DNA of 64,000 nt from Paenibacillus sp. KS-LC4 (GTDB lineage: Bacteria; Bacillota; Bacilli; Paenibacillales; Paenibacillaceae), in assembly GCF_036894955.1 (NCBI RefSeq), contig NZ_CP145905.1:4296501-4360500 (forward strand), in the 5' to 3' direction. Shown here in pieces: positions 40,372 to 48,870 of this stretch. Within the stretch, counting starts at the first letter, position 1; each line of letters starts with the position of its first letter. Below the pieces are notes generated by a model, which was given only the letters and a program-made list of their open reading frames with translations, had not been told where the DNA came from and ran no database searches. Both the position numbers and the translations under genes were made by a program.

Positions 40372-41565
40372 TCATCGCTGATAAGCAAGACCGGCAATTT
40401 CACCCGGCCGCCCTAGAAAATAGCCTTGGGCATAATGCACACCCATTGCCTTTACTTTGTCCAGCTCCGCTTGATGCTCAATGCCTTCGGCGATAATCCC
40501 AATAGCCATTTTGTCAGCCAACTGGACAAGCGTATGTACAATATGCTCCTTCATCTCGTGCTCATTTATGCCCATAATAAGGGAACGGTCTACTTTAATA
40601 TAATCCGGCTGCAGCTCAATAATGGCCTGCAGCGAGGAGTAGCCAGCACCTACATCGTCGATAGCAATTTGAAAGCCTTGTCTGCGATATTGCGCAAGTA
40701 TGGCAAGCACAGAGCCATAATCCTCAATACCCGAACGCTCGGTAATTTCAAATACGATATGATGAGGCGACAAGCCCCTCTGCTCCATCATTTTGACAAG
40801 CTGATCAAGGTAAAGGCTTCCTTCATTTAGCAATTGCGCCGTCATATTTAAAAACAGCTTCTGATGGGACTGAAGGCCGATGCTGCCCTCCACTGCCTGC
40901 TCACGCGCCGTTTGATCCAGCCGCGCAACCTCTCCCAGCTCCTCCGCGAAAGAAAACAGTTCAAGGGGATTGTTAAACCAATTATTTTTAGGGAACCGCG
41001 TAAGTGCCTCATATCCGAATGTCATCAGCTCGCCGCCGGTTTCCTGAATCGACATAATTGGCTGATAAACGGGAATCAGCAGCTTGCCGTGAATAAGTCC
41101 GTTCATATATTGAAGCCGCTTGGCGCGCGATAAGGATTCCTTTTGCTGGCCGTATAGCAGCGCTTGCTTTAAAGCTTCATACAGGCGGGAGTCTGGGCTT
41201 CCTATATCGCTGCGCTCAACCAAGCCTACGCCCGCATGCAGACACAGATCTGCAATGTGCCCGAGCTCGGCTCGACTGAACCCCCGTTCAGCCTCTTCCT
41301 GCCATTTACCTGCAGCCTGCAATAAATTGTCCTGTAACTCCTGCTGCTGCAAGTCTGGCAAAGCCATAACGATATACAAATCATCGCCCATCCAAATCTT
41401 GTTCCTTACTTGAGCAGCCGTCTCCGGGCTGGCATAAAGCATCATTTCTATGTATAGCTTCCATCTCTTCCTAAATGAGGGGGGTAGTTGCCGAAAGGCG
41501 CCTGCCGACTGCTTACTGTGCCAGGACAAATAAATAACGCCAATATTTTCCGGCTTCTCATCCAT
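40372..41565 (-). CDS. EAL-domain c-di-GMP phosphodiesterase
   Basis: 397 residues from ATG 41565, which overlaps the stop of the GGDEF gene by eight bases. Residues 1-150 are an uncharacterised cytosolic region; about 160-395 form the EAL domain. The metal and catalytic residues are present: FGYEALTRF, LFLNMTAQL, FEITER, IDDVGAGYSSL, DYIKVDRSL, GIIAEGIE and QGYFLGRP. Predicted active, hydrolysing c-di-GMP to pGpG. No membrane segment. Coupled to the diguanylate cyclase gene, so synthesis and breakdown are encoded by one transcript, itself behind PhoP-type repeats. Confidence 0.92.
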   Translation of the reverse strand: MDEKPENIGVIYLSWHSKQSAGAFRQLPPSFRKRWKLYIEMMLYASPETAAQVRNKIWMGDDLYIVMALPDLQQQELQDNLLQAAGKWQEEAERGFSRAELGHIADLCLHAGVGLVERSDIGSPDSRLYEALKQALLYGQQKESLSRAKRLQYMNGLIHGKLLIPVYQPIMSIQETGGELMTFGYEALTRFPKNNWFNNPLELFSFAEELGEVARLDQTAREQAVEGSIGLQSHQKLFLNMTAQLLNEGSLYLDQLVKMMEQRGLSPHHIVFEITERSGIEDYGSVLAILAQYRRQGFQIAIDDVGAGYSSLQAIIELQPDYIKVDRSLIMGINEHEMKEHIVHTLVQLADKMAIGIIAEGIEHQAELDKVKAMGVHYAQGYFLGRPGEIAGLAYQR

Positions 41566-43189
41566 TATAAGGCTGCTTCGCTGCAATATTGCTTGATGAT
41601 GTCCCACGTCTCACTTCGATCCCCTCTGTAGCCATACGATCTTGTGTGCAAAAGGCCATATCTTGCATGACATACACACTGCCTTTTTGCATCTTGGCAC
41701 GCTTCTTAAGCTTCGCTGTTAGAGTAGATATATGACTAGGCGTCGTTCCACCGGCAGCAAGCATTAAAGATAGGGATAAGGTAACCCCTTCCTGCTCCAC
41801 TGTATTGCCGTGACGATCCTCCACCATACTGACTTCCACCCCGCCGTAATACCTTTTTACCCCGCCGTCGAAACGCTCAATCAGCCTGGTGCAAACTTTC
41901 TCAGCATAAGAGGTCTCCGTTACCATAATGAAATCATCACCGCCAATATGCCCGATAAAATCGCTCGCCATCCCGTATTCATCCCTAATTCCGACTAGCG
42001 TATCAGCTAAAAAACGAATAAGCGCGTCGCCTTGGCTAAATCCAAAGCAATCATTAAACCATTTGAAATAATCCAAATCCGCATAAATGACGGCGAATGG
42101 CTTGTCGCCGCTGCTCCTGCGAGCGAGCTCCAACTGAATGCCCGCATTGCCGGGCAAACCCGTCAGCGGGTTGGCTGATCTTGCCGCCTCCATGCGAAGC
42201 GACGTAATGCGCTCCAAAATATCGCGAACCGTCGTTGCCCCAAGCAGCTGTCCTCCCGCTGTAATGATAACGACATCATACAAATGGGAAATATCCCGTG
42301 CCATCGCCAGCTGAGACACCTGCTCTATGGGCATGTCCGCGTCTACAATTAATGGCGCTGCATTCATAATTTTTTCAACAGGACGAGTAGAATAAAGCGG
42401 CAGCCCATATTTCCCCGCTAGCAGCTCATGCAGCCTCTGCTTCATCAGCAAGCCGACAGGGCGCCCCTCCTCCTGTAAAATAACGCATTGCTCCTTGCCA
42501 TTCCTATTGAAAAAATCGGCAATTTCCGCCACGCGCGCTTGTGTTGAAAAGACGGGAAACGGCGCTGCCTGCTCACCAATGCTCATGCCCGGGGCTGCAT
42601 AATAAGCGATCGCCGATTGCTCCGTACCTGCACGTTTTTCCGGTTCAAGCGAAGCGGCTATCTCCTGCTGATTTTGCCTATCTGCATAGGTCAGCACAGC
42701 TGTTTTTTCCCGCTGCATCTCCTTAATCGAGCTTATCGCCGCATCATCGGGCTGGCTGCCTGTACCTCCTATGCTGCTGTACACCGGTTTCGCTCGCTGC
42801 CACGCTTCCCTAATTGCTTTCCAGGCGGCTTGTTCAGCCGCAGCAGCACTCTGCTCTGCCGGCGGATCAGCGAGCACATGGCCAATTAAAGCATTTTGCT
42901 CTCGGCTTATGAGTTTAGACAGCTCTGCTGCACTGTCCTTCAACGCCTGTTCAGGCGAAAGCTTCGAGCCATTGCTGCCGAGCATAAAATAATACTCCTG
43001 CTCAAAGCCATGCTTCCAGATCAGCCTGAACGACTCCAGCTTCCGCTCCCATATCCGTATCCCATTTACAGGCAAGACTTGTTCCCCTGTTAGTTTTATA
43101 TATATGACGCCAATACCTCCAAGCCGCCAGCTTTCCTTCATCACTTGGAGCAATTCTATATGGATCAGACCAATTGCCATATCGTCCAT
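41558..43189 (-). CDS. CBS-pair GGDEF diguanylate cyclase
   Basis: 543 residues, soluble. Residues 1-200 have no recognised domain; about 215-335 form a CBS pair (EEGRPVGLLMKQRLHELLAG, VEKIMNAAPLIVDADMPIEQV, GGQLLGATTVRDILERI); about 345-510 form the GGDEF domain (NPLTGLPGN, DLDYFKWFNDCFGFSQGDALI, GHIGGDDFIMV). The signature is GGDDF, with Asp in place of Glu, and the RxxD inhibitory site is not kept (MASD before it). Probably still a cyclase but activity needs testing. The CBS part closely resembles that of the chemoreceptor at 49838. GGGAG before the ATG. Confidence 0.88.
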   Translation of the reverse strand: MDDMAIGLIHIELLQVMKESWRLGGIGVIYIKLTGEQVLPVNGIRIWERKLESFRLIWKHGFEQEYYFMLGSNGSKLSPEQALKDSAAELSKLISREQNALIGHVLADPPAEQSAAAAEQAAWKAIREAWQRAKPVYSSIGGTGSQPDDAAISSIKEMQREKTAVLTYADRQNQQEIAASLEPEKRAGTEQSAIAYYAAPGMSIGEQAAPFPVFSTQARVAEIADFFNRNGKEQCVILQEEGRPVGLLMKQRLHELLAGKYGLPLYSTRPVEKIMNAAPLIVDADMPIEQVSQLAMARDISHLYDVVIITAGGQLLGATTVRDILERITSLRMEAARSANPLTGLPGNAGIQLELARRSSGDKPFAVIYADLDYFKWFNDCFGFSQGDALIRFLADTLVGIRDEYGMASDFIGHIGGDDFIMVTETSYAEKVCTRLIERFDGGVKRYYGGVEVSMVEDRHGNTVEQEGVTLSLSLMLAAGGTTPSHISTLTAKLKKRAKMQKGSVYVMQDMAFCTQDRMATEGIEVRRGTSSSNIAAKQPYNG

Positions 43190-43229
43190 GCCAGGTCTCC
43201 CTTTAGTCTTGGTTGTTCTGCTTCTACCT

Positions 43230-43279
43230 TACCAGCCAAATGTGAGCACAGTAACATATTCATGTAAACTAACTGTAAA
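43230..43279 (-). promoter_or_regulatory. PhoP-box array before the GGDEF-EAL genes
   Basis: On the minus strand TTTACA (43279-43274), GTTAG, TTTACA (43268-43263), then at the same 11-bp period ATGTTA and CTCACA. Two perfect and two degenerate hexamers match the Bacillus PhoP box (four TT[A/T]ACA repeats with 5-bp spacers). The array starts about 90 bp before the GGDEF start codon. Confidence 0.6.
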
Positions 43280-43283
43280 GGAC

Positions 43284-43329
43284 AAAAAAACAACTCCATA
43301 CCAGCTTGCTTAGCAGGCAGAAGTTGTTG
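43284..43329 (-). terminator. terminator of the pst operon
   Basis: On the minus strand AACAACT pairs with AGTTGTT, with an inner stem from GCCTGCT and AGCAAGC, followed by TTTTT. Confidence 0.75.
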
Positions 43330-43384
43330 CTGGGGCATAAACCGGCCCGATTGAGACTACGCAGGAAGCAAGAAGGCAAGGTGA

Positions 43385-44143
43385 TCACCCGAAACGACCT
43401 GAAATATAGTCACTCGTTTCTTTTTTGCTTGGGTTCGTAAACATTTTTTCCGTATTTTCGAATTCCACCAGCTCGCCGGACAGGAAAAACGCCGTCTTGG
43501 CCGAAATCCGCGCCGCCTGATGCATATTGTGCGTGACAATAACGATGCAGTAGTCCTGCTTCAGCTCCGTAATCAGCTCCTCGACCTTCGAGGTCGAAAT
43601 CGGATCAAGCGCCGAGGCTGGTTCATCCATCAAAATAATGTCTGGCTTGACCGCAATAGAGCGGGCAATACATAGCCGCTGCTGCTGTCCGCCTGACAGC
43701 CTAAGCGCCGACGTATGCAAGCGGTCCTTCGTCTCTTCCCAAAGCGCCGCTTTGCGCAGCGATTCCTCTACAAGCTCATCGAGCTCGCTTTTATTTTTGA
43801 TGCCGTGGTAGCGCGGGCCAAAAGCAATATTTTCATAAATCGACTTATGAAATGGGTTCGGCCTCTGCCATACCATCCCGATGCGTCTGCGCAGCAGCAC
43901 TACATCGGTTTTCGGATTGTTGATATCCTCATCGCCAATCCAGATTTGTCCGGTCATTTTAGCATTCGGAATTAAATCGTTCATTCGGTTCAGCGTCCGC
44001 AAAAAAGTCGATTTCCCGCAGCCGGACGGCCCGATGAGCGCTGTAACCTGTTTATTTTCGAAATCGATCGTTACATTTTTAACAGCCTTATTGCTGCCAT
44101 AATAAACGCTTAAATCGCGTACGGATATGCCATTTTCAGCCAT
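43385..44143 (-). CDS. pstB: phosphate ABC transporter ATP-binding protein (copy 1)
   Basis: 252 residues. Walker A GPSGCGKST, signature LSGGQQQR, Walker B ILMDEPASALDP and switch His in VTHNMHQAARIS. PstB powers high-affinity phosphate uptake through PstCA. Last gene of pstSCAB; 14 bp after pstA. A second, diverged pstB lies at 48871. The two differ in the D-loop side (DEPASALDP here, DEATSALDP there). Confidence 0.96.
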   Translation of the reverse strand: MAENGISVRDLSVYYGSNKAVKNVTIDFENKQVTALIGPSGCGKSTFLRTLNRMNDLIPNAKMTGQIWIGDEDINNPKTDVVLLRRRIGMVWQRPNPFHKSIYENIAFGPRYHGIKNKSELDELVEESLRKAALWEETKDRLHTSALRLSGGQQQRLCIARSIAVKPDIILMDEPASALDPISTSKVEELITELKQDYCIVIVTHNMHQAARISAKTAFFLSGELVEFENTEKMFTNPSKKETSDYISGRFG

Positions 44144-44157
44144 ATGCTGCCATCCTC

Positions 44158-45045
44158 CTATTTCGTTGCGGTAAACTTGCGGTACATAAAGCGGCCTAGC
44201 CAGCGTGCGATTAAATTAAACAGCAGCACGGTGATGACCAGCACTGCCGAAGCTCCAGCAGCAATTTCCGCAGCATCGGGAGCAAGTCCCTCGGAATTGA
44301 TTTTCCAAATATGAACCGCAAGCGTTTCAGCCGGACGCAAAGGGTTAAGGGGCGATACCGGGCTCAGCGGGTTCCAATCCGAAAAATCGAGTCTAGGCGA
44401 GCTCATGCCAGCCGTAAAGAGCAGCGCCGCCGCTTCACCGAATACGCGGCCCGCAGCCAAAATCGTGCCCGATACAATGATCGGCAATGCGATGGGCAGC
44501 ATAATGGACGTAATTGTCTTCCACTTCGTAAGACCGAGCGCAAGCGCGGCTTCCTTCTGCTCTCTTGGCACGCTTTTGAGGCCCTGCTCTGTAATCCGCA
44601 CCATCAGCGGCAAATTGAACACAGTGAGCGCAAGCGCACCCGCCAGCAAGGAAAAGCCGAGACCGAAATAATTGACCAGCATAAGCAAGCCAAACAAACC
44701 AACAATAATAGAAGGAAACGAAGATAAAACCTCAACGACAAGCCGGATAAAATCAGTCAGCTTGCTCGGCTTCGCATATTCACTCATATAGATGCCTGCG
44801 CCTATCCCAATTGGAACGGTAATAATCATCGTCAGCACGAGCAGGAACAAGGAGTTGAACAGCTGCGGTCCAATCCCTCCGCCTTCTCTGAACGATTCAG
44901 GAGCCGAGGTCAGGAAGCTGAAGCTGATATGGCCTAGCCCGCGCACAAGGATGAAGCCGAGCAAGCCAATGAGCAGCAGCACGATGAATGCAGCTACGCC
45001 AATAATGACGGCTGTGGCTATTTTATCTACTGTTTTTGGTTTCAT
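44158..45045 (-). CDS. pstA: phosphate ABC transporter permease PstA
   Basis: 295 residues, six membrane segments. The permease EAA-type loop is LPREQKEAALALGLTKWKTI-like (residues about 180-200, VPREQKEAALALGLTKWK). Its ATG overlaps the pstC stop by four bases (ATGA), so PstC and PstA are made in step as the membrane heterodimer. Confidence 0.95.
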   Translation of the reverse strand: MKPKTVDKIATAVIIGVAAFIVLLLIGLLGFILVRGLGHISFSFLTSAPESFREGGGIGPQLFNSLFLLVLTMIITVPIGIGAGIYMSEYAKPSKLTDFIRLVVEVLSSFPSIIVGLFGLLMLVNYFGLGFSLLAGALALTVFNLPLMVRITEQGLKSVPREQKEAALALGLTKWKTITSIMLPIALPIIVSGTILAAGRVFGEAAALLFTAGMSSPRLDFSDWNPLSPVSPLNPLRPAETLAVHIWKINSEGLAPDAAEIAAGASAVLVITVLLFNLIARWLGRFMYRKFTATK

Positions 45046-45965
45046 AGTTTAGACCTGCCTTCCAGCCAGCGTACGATAAATACGAATACGAATGTCATGA
45101 GCATCAAAATCAACGCAAGCGACCATAAGGCATTGTTATGTGTGGAGCCGGCAGCCGTGTTGCCCATGCTGAGCGTAATAGCGCTAGTCAGCGTCGAAGC
45201 AGACTCAAACAGGGAGCGCGGTACAAAGGGCGCGTTGCCGATAACCATCTGTACAGCGAGCGCCTCGCCGAATGCCCGTGCAATACCGAGCACGACACCC
45301 GTCATGAGTGAAGGAAGCGTAGTCGGAATGACGACGCGATAAATCGTTTGCCAGCGTGTGGCACCTAGTGCGTAAGAGCCTTCCTTAAGTCCAGCAGGCA
45401 AGGAGGCAAGTGCATCTGTCGCAACCGTCGTCATCGTTGGCAAAATCATAATGGACAATACAAGTGCACCCGCAGCTACGCCCAAGCCTTGTCCAGGAAA
45501 AATATCACGGAATAAAGGCACGATGACGCTAAGACCGATAAAGCCGTATACGACGGAGGGAATGCCCGCAAGCAGCTCAATAACGGGCTGCAAAAACTTG
45601 CGTCCAAACTTTGGCGTAATTTCAATCATAAAGATGGAAGCACAGATGCTAAGCGGTGCCGCGAGCAATGCCGCAAGCAGCGACGTGCTGAAGGAGCCGA
45701 AGATGAACGGGAATGCACCGAAGGATGGGGGAGATCCTTCCGGGCTCCATTTTAAACCGCCTAAAAGCTCAAATACGTTTACATGATCTTTAAAAAAGGT
45801 GCTTAGTCCACGGGATGCGACAAAATACACCATGGCAATAATCGTCGCAACCAAAAACAAGACACATAAGGTTGTATATACTTTACCGACCCATTCCTCT
45901 ACAAAATGGTTTTTGCCCGCAGAACGGCCATTGCCCGCTGTTTTTTTCGGTATCGTTTGCGCCAT
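45042..45965 (-). CDS. pstC: phosphate ABC transporter permease PstC
   Basis: 307 residues from ATG 45965 with GAGGAG upstream. Six membrane segments; GAFPFIFGSFSTSLLAALLAAPLSI and the cytosolic loop LPAGLKEGSYALGATRWQTI are typical of PstC. The upstream extension in the longest frame contains the pstS-pstC hairpin arm and was dropped. Confidence 0.95.
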   Translation of the reverse strand: MAQTIPKKTAGNGRSAGKNHFVEEWVGKVYTTLCVLFLVATIIAMVYFVASRGLSTFFKDHVNVFELLGGLKWSPEGSPPSFGAFPFIFGSFSTSLLAALLAAPLSICASIFMIEITPKFGRKFLQPVIELLAGIPSVVYGFIGLSVIVPLFRDIFPGQGLGVAAGALVLSIMILPTMTTVATDALASLPAGLKEGSYALGATRWQTIYRVVIPTTLPSLMTGVVLGIARAFGEALAVQMVIGNAPFVPRSLFESASTLTSAITLSMGNTAAGSTHNNALWSLALILMLMTFVFVFIVRWLEGRSKL

Positions 45966-45983
45966 AATGATCTCCTCTATACA

Positions 45984-46024
45984 GCCAGAAAGAGGCAGAT
46001 TGCGCATCCGCCTCTTCTGCTGGC
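45984..46024 (-). other. hairpin between pstS and pstC
   Basis: GCCAG...CTGGC outer and AGAGGC...GCCTCT inner stems without a T run. Such hairpins after a binding-protein gene usually stabilise its mRNA or allow partial read-through, giving more PstS than permease. Confidence 0.6.
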
Positions 46025-46041
46025 CTATGAATGATTAGCTG

Positions 46042-46998
46042 CTACTTCTTAGTGATGTTGCCGTCAAGATCGCGAACGACTTGCATTTGGCTAGTTGGGA
46101 TGTATCCCAGTTCAACAACCAATCCTTTATCGTTTTGGATCTCGTCGCTCATCATGTATTCCAAGAATGCTTTGGAAGCTGCATCAGGCTCGCCTTTTGT
46201 ATACATGTGCTCGTAAGCCCATACTGGATAAGTGCCGTTAGCAACGTTTTCTACGTTAGCTGCTACGCCGTCATAGCTAACGGATTTGATGGAATCATCG
46301 AGGTAAGAAAGAGCAAGGTAACCGATAGCGCCTGGTGTTTCGCCGATAATTTTCTTAACTGTACCGGAAGAATCCTCTTGGATCGAGCCTTGTAGGTCTT
46401 CGGATTTTTGACCAAGTGCATATTTCTCAAAAGTAGCGCGAGTACCGGAGCTTGCAGGACGGTTTACGATTACGATTGCTGCATCGTCGCCGCCAAGGTC
46501 TTTCCAGTTCGTTACTTTGCCTGTGAAAATATCAACCAGCTGCTGCTTCGTCAGGTTGTCTACTTTTACTTCCTTGTTTACAACTGCTGCCATAGCGACT
46601 ACTGCCACTTGGTGATCAACCAATGCTTTTGCTTTATCTGCATCCAGCTTCTCTTCTGCATAAACGTCGGAGTTGCCGATATTTGCTTGTCCTTCGGATA
46701 CTTGCGTCAGGCCCGTACCGCTGCCGCCGCCTTGTACTTGAATTGTAACGCCGCTGTTTTTTTCCATGAACATTTTCGAGGCTTGGTCAACCAATGGTTG
46801 AAGTGCAGAGGAGCCTGTTGCTAGAATCGAGCCTGTAAGCGACGATGCTTCTGCAGATGGTTCAGCGGATGGCTCAGTCGATGGGCTGCTGGAGCTAGTT
46901 GTATTGCCAGCTGCCGTACCTCCATTGCTTGCTTGGCCGCATGCAGCCAGTGTAAATGTCAGTACCATTGCCATAATCAACATCAAAGACTTCTTCAT
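46042..46998 (-). CDS. pstS: phosphate-binding lipoprotein PstS
   Basis: 318 residues. Lipoprotein signal peptide with lipobox LAAC, then a Ser/Thr/Glu/Pro-rich spacer, then the phosphate-binding fold: ILATGSSALQPLVDQA, VQGGGSGTGLTQV and NRPASSGTRATFE contact phosphate in this family. Delivers phosphate to PstCA. A hairpin after the gene suggests higher PstS yield. A degenerate PhoP-type repeat is upstream. Confidence 0.96.
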   Translation of the reverse strand: MKKSLMLIMAMVLTFTLAACGQASNGGTAAGNTTSSSSPSTEPSAEPSAEASSLTGSILATGSSALQPLVDQASKMFMEKNSGVTIQVQGGGSGTGLTQVSEGQANIGNSDVYAEEKLDADKAKALVDHQVAVVAMAAVVNKEVKVDNLTKQQLVDIFTGKVTNWKDLGGDDAAIVIVNRPASSGTRATFEKYALGQKSEDLQGSIQEDSSGTVKKIIGETPGAIGYLALSYLDDSIKSVSYDGVAANVENVANGTYPVWAYEHMYTKGEPDAASKAFLEYMMSDEIQNDKGLVVELGYIPTSQMQVVRDLDGNITKK

Positions 46999-47062
46999 TT
47001 CTTATTTTCCCCTCTCAATACCTTGTTTGCTTCACAAGACCTATTGTAGATCGGGGGCATTA

Positions 47063-47085
47063 TCCTAATGTTTTCGGTTTGTAAA
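47063..47085 (-). promoter_or_regulatory. pstS promoter with degenerate PhoP repeat
   Basis: On the minus strand TTTACA (47085-47080), AACCG, AAAACA (47074-47069): one perfect and one 4/6 hexamer at 11 bp. TTTACA may also act as -35, with TAATGC 17 bp on. Confidence 0.45.
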
Positions 47086-47100
47086 ATGATCAATTAAATA

Positions 47101-47119
47101 TCATAGATTTTTTCTATGA
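47101..47119. promoter_or_regulatory. palindrome between pstS and the LysR gene
   Basis: TCATAGA-TTTTT-TCTATGA, a perfect 7-5-7 inverted repeat 47 bp before the LysR start and about 100 bp before pstS. Candidate binding site of the LysR protein. Confidence 0.6.
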
Positions 47120-47165
47120 ATATGGATATGATATAGATAAAATGAAAGATTTCAGGAGGCAGCGC

Positions 47166-48068
47166 ATGAGTTTGTTAAAAATGAAGTTAATGGTCCTCAT
47201 TGATCGCTATAAACAGATCACCGCAGTAGCCAATGCCCTGCAAATCAAGCAGCCTACCGTCAGCTTTCATATGAAGAAGATGGAGGAGGAATGGGGCGTC
47301 AAGCTGTTCGAAATGCGAACGGGAAAGGTGCTGCTCACGAAAAATGGCAAGCTGCTGCTTCATTATGCTTCGCAAATTGACCAATTATACAGCGAGGCGG
47401 AATCGCGGCTTGGTGCCATTCATGCAGCAGAGAAAAATCGTTTTGTGATTGGCTGTACGACCAGCACCGCTGCTTATTTGACGAGCAGCGCCGCAATAGG
47501 AAAGCTTCGGGCACTGACAGGCAGCCATGCCGCCGTTATCTCCGTTGCCGTTCATGATGAGGATGAGCTTTATCAAAAGCTGCATCTGGGAACGATCGAC
47601 TTTATTTTGTATGGAGCAGGCAAGCAGCAGGCAGAGGGTAGCGAATTTCGCTATCAGACGATGGGCGCCTCGCCGCTCCGGCTTATTATTCCTCGGCAGC
47701 ATCCTTTATATGAGAGCTCAGAGGAACGCTCCCTTTATTCGCAGCTCGAAAAATATGAGTTTGTCGAGCTTGCTGACAGCTCCGTTGCTCAGCACATTCA
47801 TGAGTGGAGCCGCAAATGCCAGTATTCGCTAACCTCATTCGCCTCCTACGGATCGGTAGAGCTGCTTCTACATGCCGCTGCGGCCAGCGGAGATCTTGCT
47901 ATCTTGCCCGAATGCTTATTGCCGCATGCGGCAAAACTTGAGGAGCTTGAGTTAACGCTCACTGTGCTGGACGATGAAGCAGCGCGGTGGACCATGACGG
48001 CAAGCTGGCGAAGCCAGCATTGGGATCAAGCTTTTATGCAGCAGGTGCTGGAAATCATCGGCTTATAA
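47166..48068 (+). CDS. LysR-family regulator between the two pst units
   Basis: 300 residues from ATG 47166 with AGGAGG upstream. HTH in residues 1-60 (QITAVANALQIKQPTVSFHMKKMEEEWGVKLFE), effector domain with TTSTAAYLTSSAAIGKLRAL and LHLGTIDFILYGAG. Divergent from pstSCAB and convergent with phoU. LysR proteins usually act on the divergent gene, so a role in pst control beyond PhoP is possible, though it could equally be a passenger. Confidence 0.85.
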   Translation: MSLLKMKLMVLIDRYKQITAVANALQIKQPTVSFHMKKMEEEWGVKLFEMRTGKVLLTKNGKLLLHYASQIDQLYSEAESRLGAIHAAEKNRFVIGCTTSTAAYLTSSAAIGKLRALTGSHAAVISVAVHDEDELYQKLHLGTIDFILYGAGKQQAEGSEFRYQTMGASPLRLIIPRQHPLYESSEERSLYSQLEKYEFVELADSSVAQHIHEWSRKCQYSLTSFASYGSVELLLHAAAASGDLAILPECLLPHAAKLEELELTLTVLDDEAARWTMTASWRSQHWDQAFMQQVLEIIGL

Positions 48069-48073
48069 AAATT

Positions 48074-48114
48074 AAAAAGCCCCATTTCCACGGCAGTGGA
48101 AATGGAGCTCTTTT
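48074..48114. terminator. bidirectional terminator between LysR and phoU
   Basis: CCATTTCCAC pairs with GTGGAAATGG, flanked by AAAAAGC and AGCTCTTTT. Confidence 0.8.
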
Positions 48115-48145
48115 CACTAGATGATTAATTGACTACATTTCTAAG

Positions 48146-48808
48146 TTAAACGTTCAAATCTGGTCTTGTGCCTGTCACAATGTAGACGACGCTCTCACCG
48201 ATGTTAGTGGCGTGGTCGCCGAAGCGCTCAAGGTATCGGCCAACAAAGCTAAGCAGCGAGGACTGCGTTATGTTGCGCGGGTTTTCCATCATGAGGGAGT
48301 AAAGCTCGCGGGTAATTTGCCCGTACAGCGCATCGACCTGGTCGTCATCCTTTGCCATTTTGTAAGCGAGATCGACATTTTCTTGGATGAAGGATTGGAT
48401 GGATTCCGTTGTCATCATTTGTACAATTTCAGCCATGCGGGGAAGATCAATGAGCGGCTTAATTAGTTCCTGCCCATCCATACGCAATACGACCTTAGCA
48501 ATATCAACCGAAAGATCACCCATCCGCTCCAGATCGCTGGCAATGCGGAAGGAGGATAATATACGGCGCAAATCCTTCGCTACCGGCTGCTGCGTCGCAA
48601 TGAGCTTTGCACCAAGCTCCGTTACTTTCTCCTCCAGTTGATTGAGCAAAGGATCCGCTGAGATAACTCGCTGTGCGCGCCCCACATCAACGGCTTTTAA
48701 TGCTTCGATGGCTTCGACCAATGCATGTTCAACAAAATTCCCCATCTCAATTACAAAATCATGAAGCTGCTCGAGACCGTGGTCGAACTCCTTGCGTGTT
48801 GTCATCAT
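48146..48808 (-). CDS. phoU: phosphate signalling protein PhoU
   Basis: 220 residues, two PhoU three-helix repeats. Metal-binding motifs ERMGDLSVDIAKVV (about residues 92-105) and ERFGDHATNIGESVVYI (near the C-terminus). PhoU restrains PhoR signalling and Pst activity when phosphate is ample. Follows pstB copy 2 by 62 bp on the same strand. Confidence 0.96.
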   Translation of the reverse strand: MMTTRKEFDHGLEQLHDFVIEMGNFVEHALVEAIEALKAVDVGRAQRVISADPLLNQLEEKVTELGAKLIATQQPVAKDLRRILSSFRIASDLERMGDLSVDIAKVVLRMDGQELIKPLIDLPRMAEIVQMMTTESIQSFIQENVDLAYKMAKDDDQVDALYGQITRELYSLMMENPRNITQSSLLSFVGRYLERFGDHATNIGESVVYIVTGTRPDLNV

Positions 48809-48870
48809 TTTAACTTTCCTCCCAAATGATCAATCTTTACATGGAAACGCATGAGCCCGCGTGATCGGCA

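Noticed and set aside
44311..44727. Plus-strand basic frame opposite pstA
   Set aside because: Shadow of the pstA coding sequence with no RBS; pstA motifs are unambiguous.
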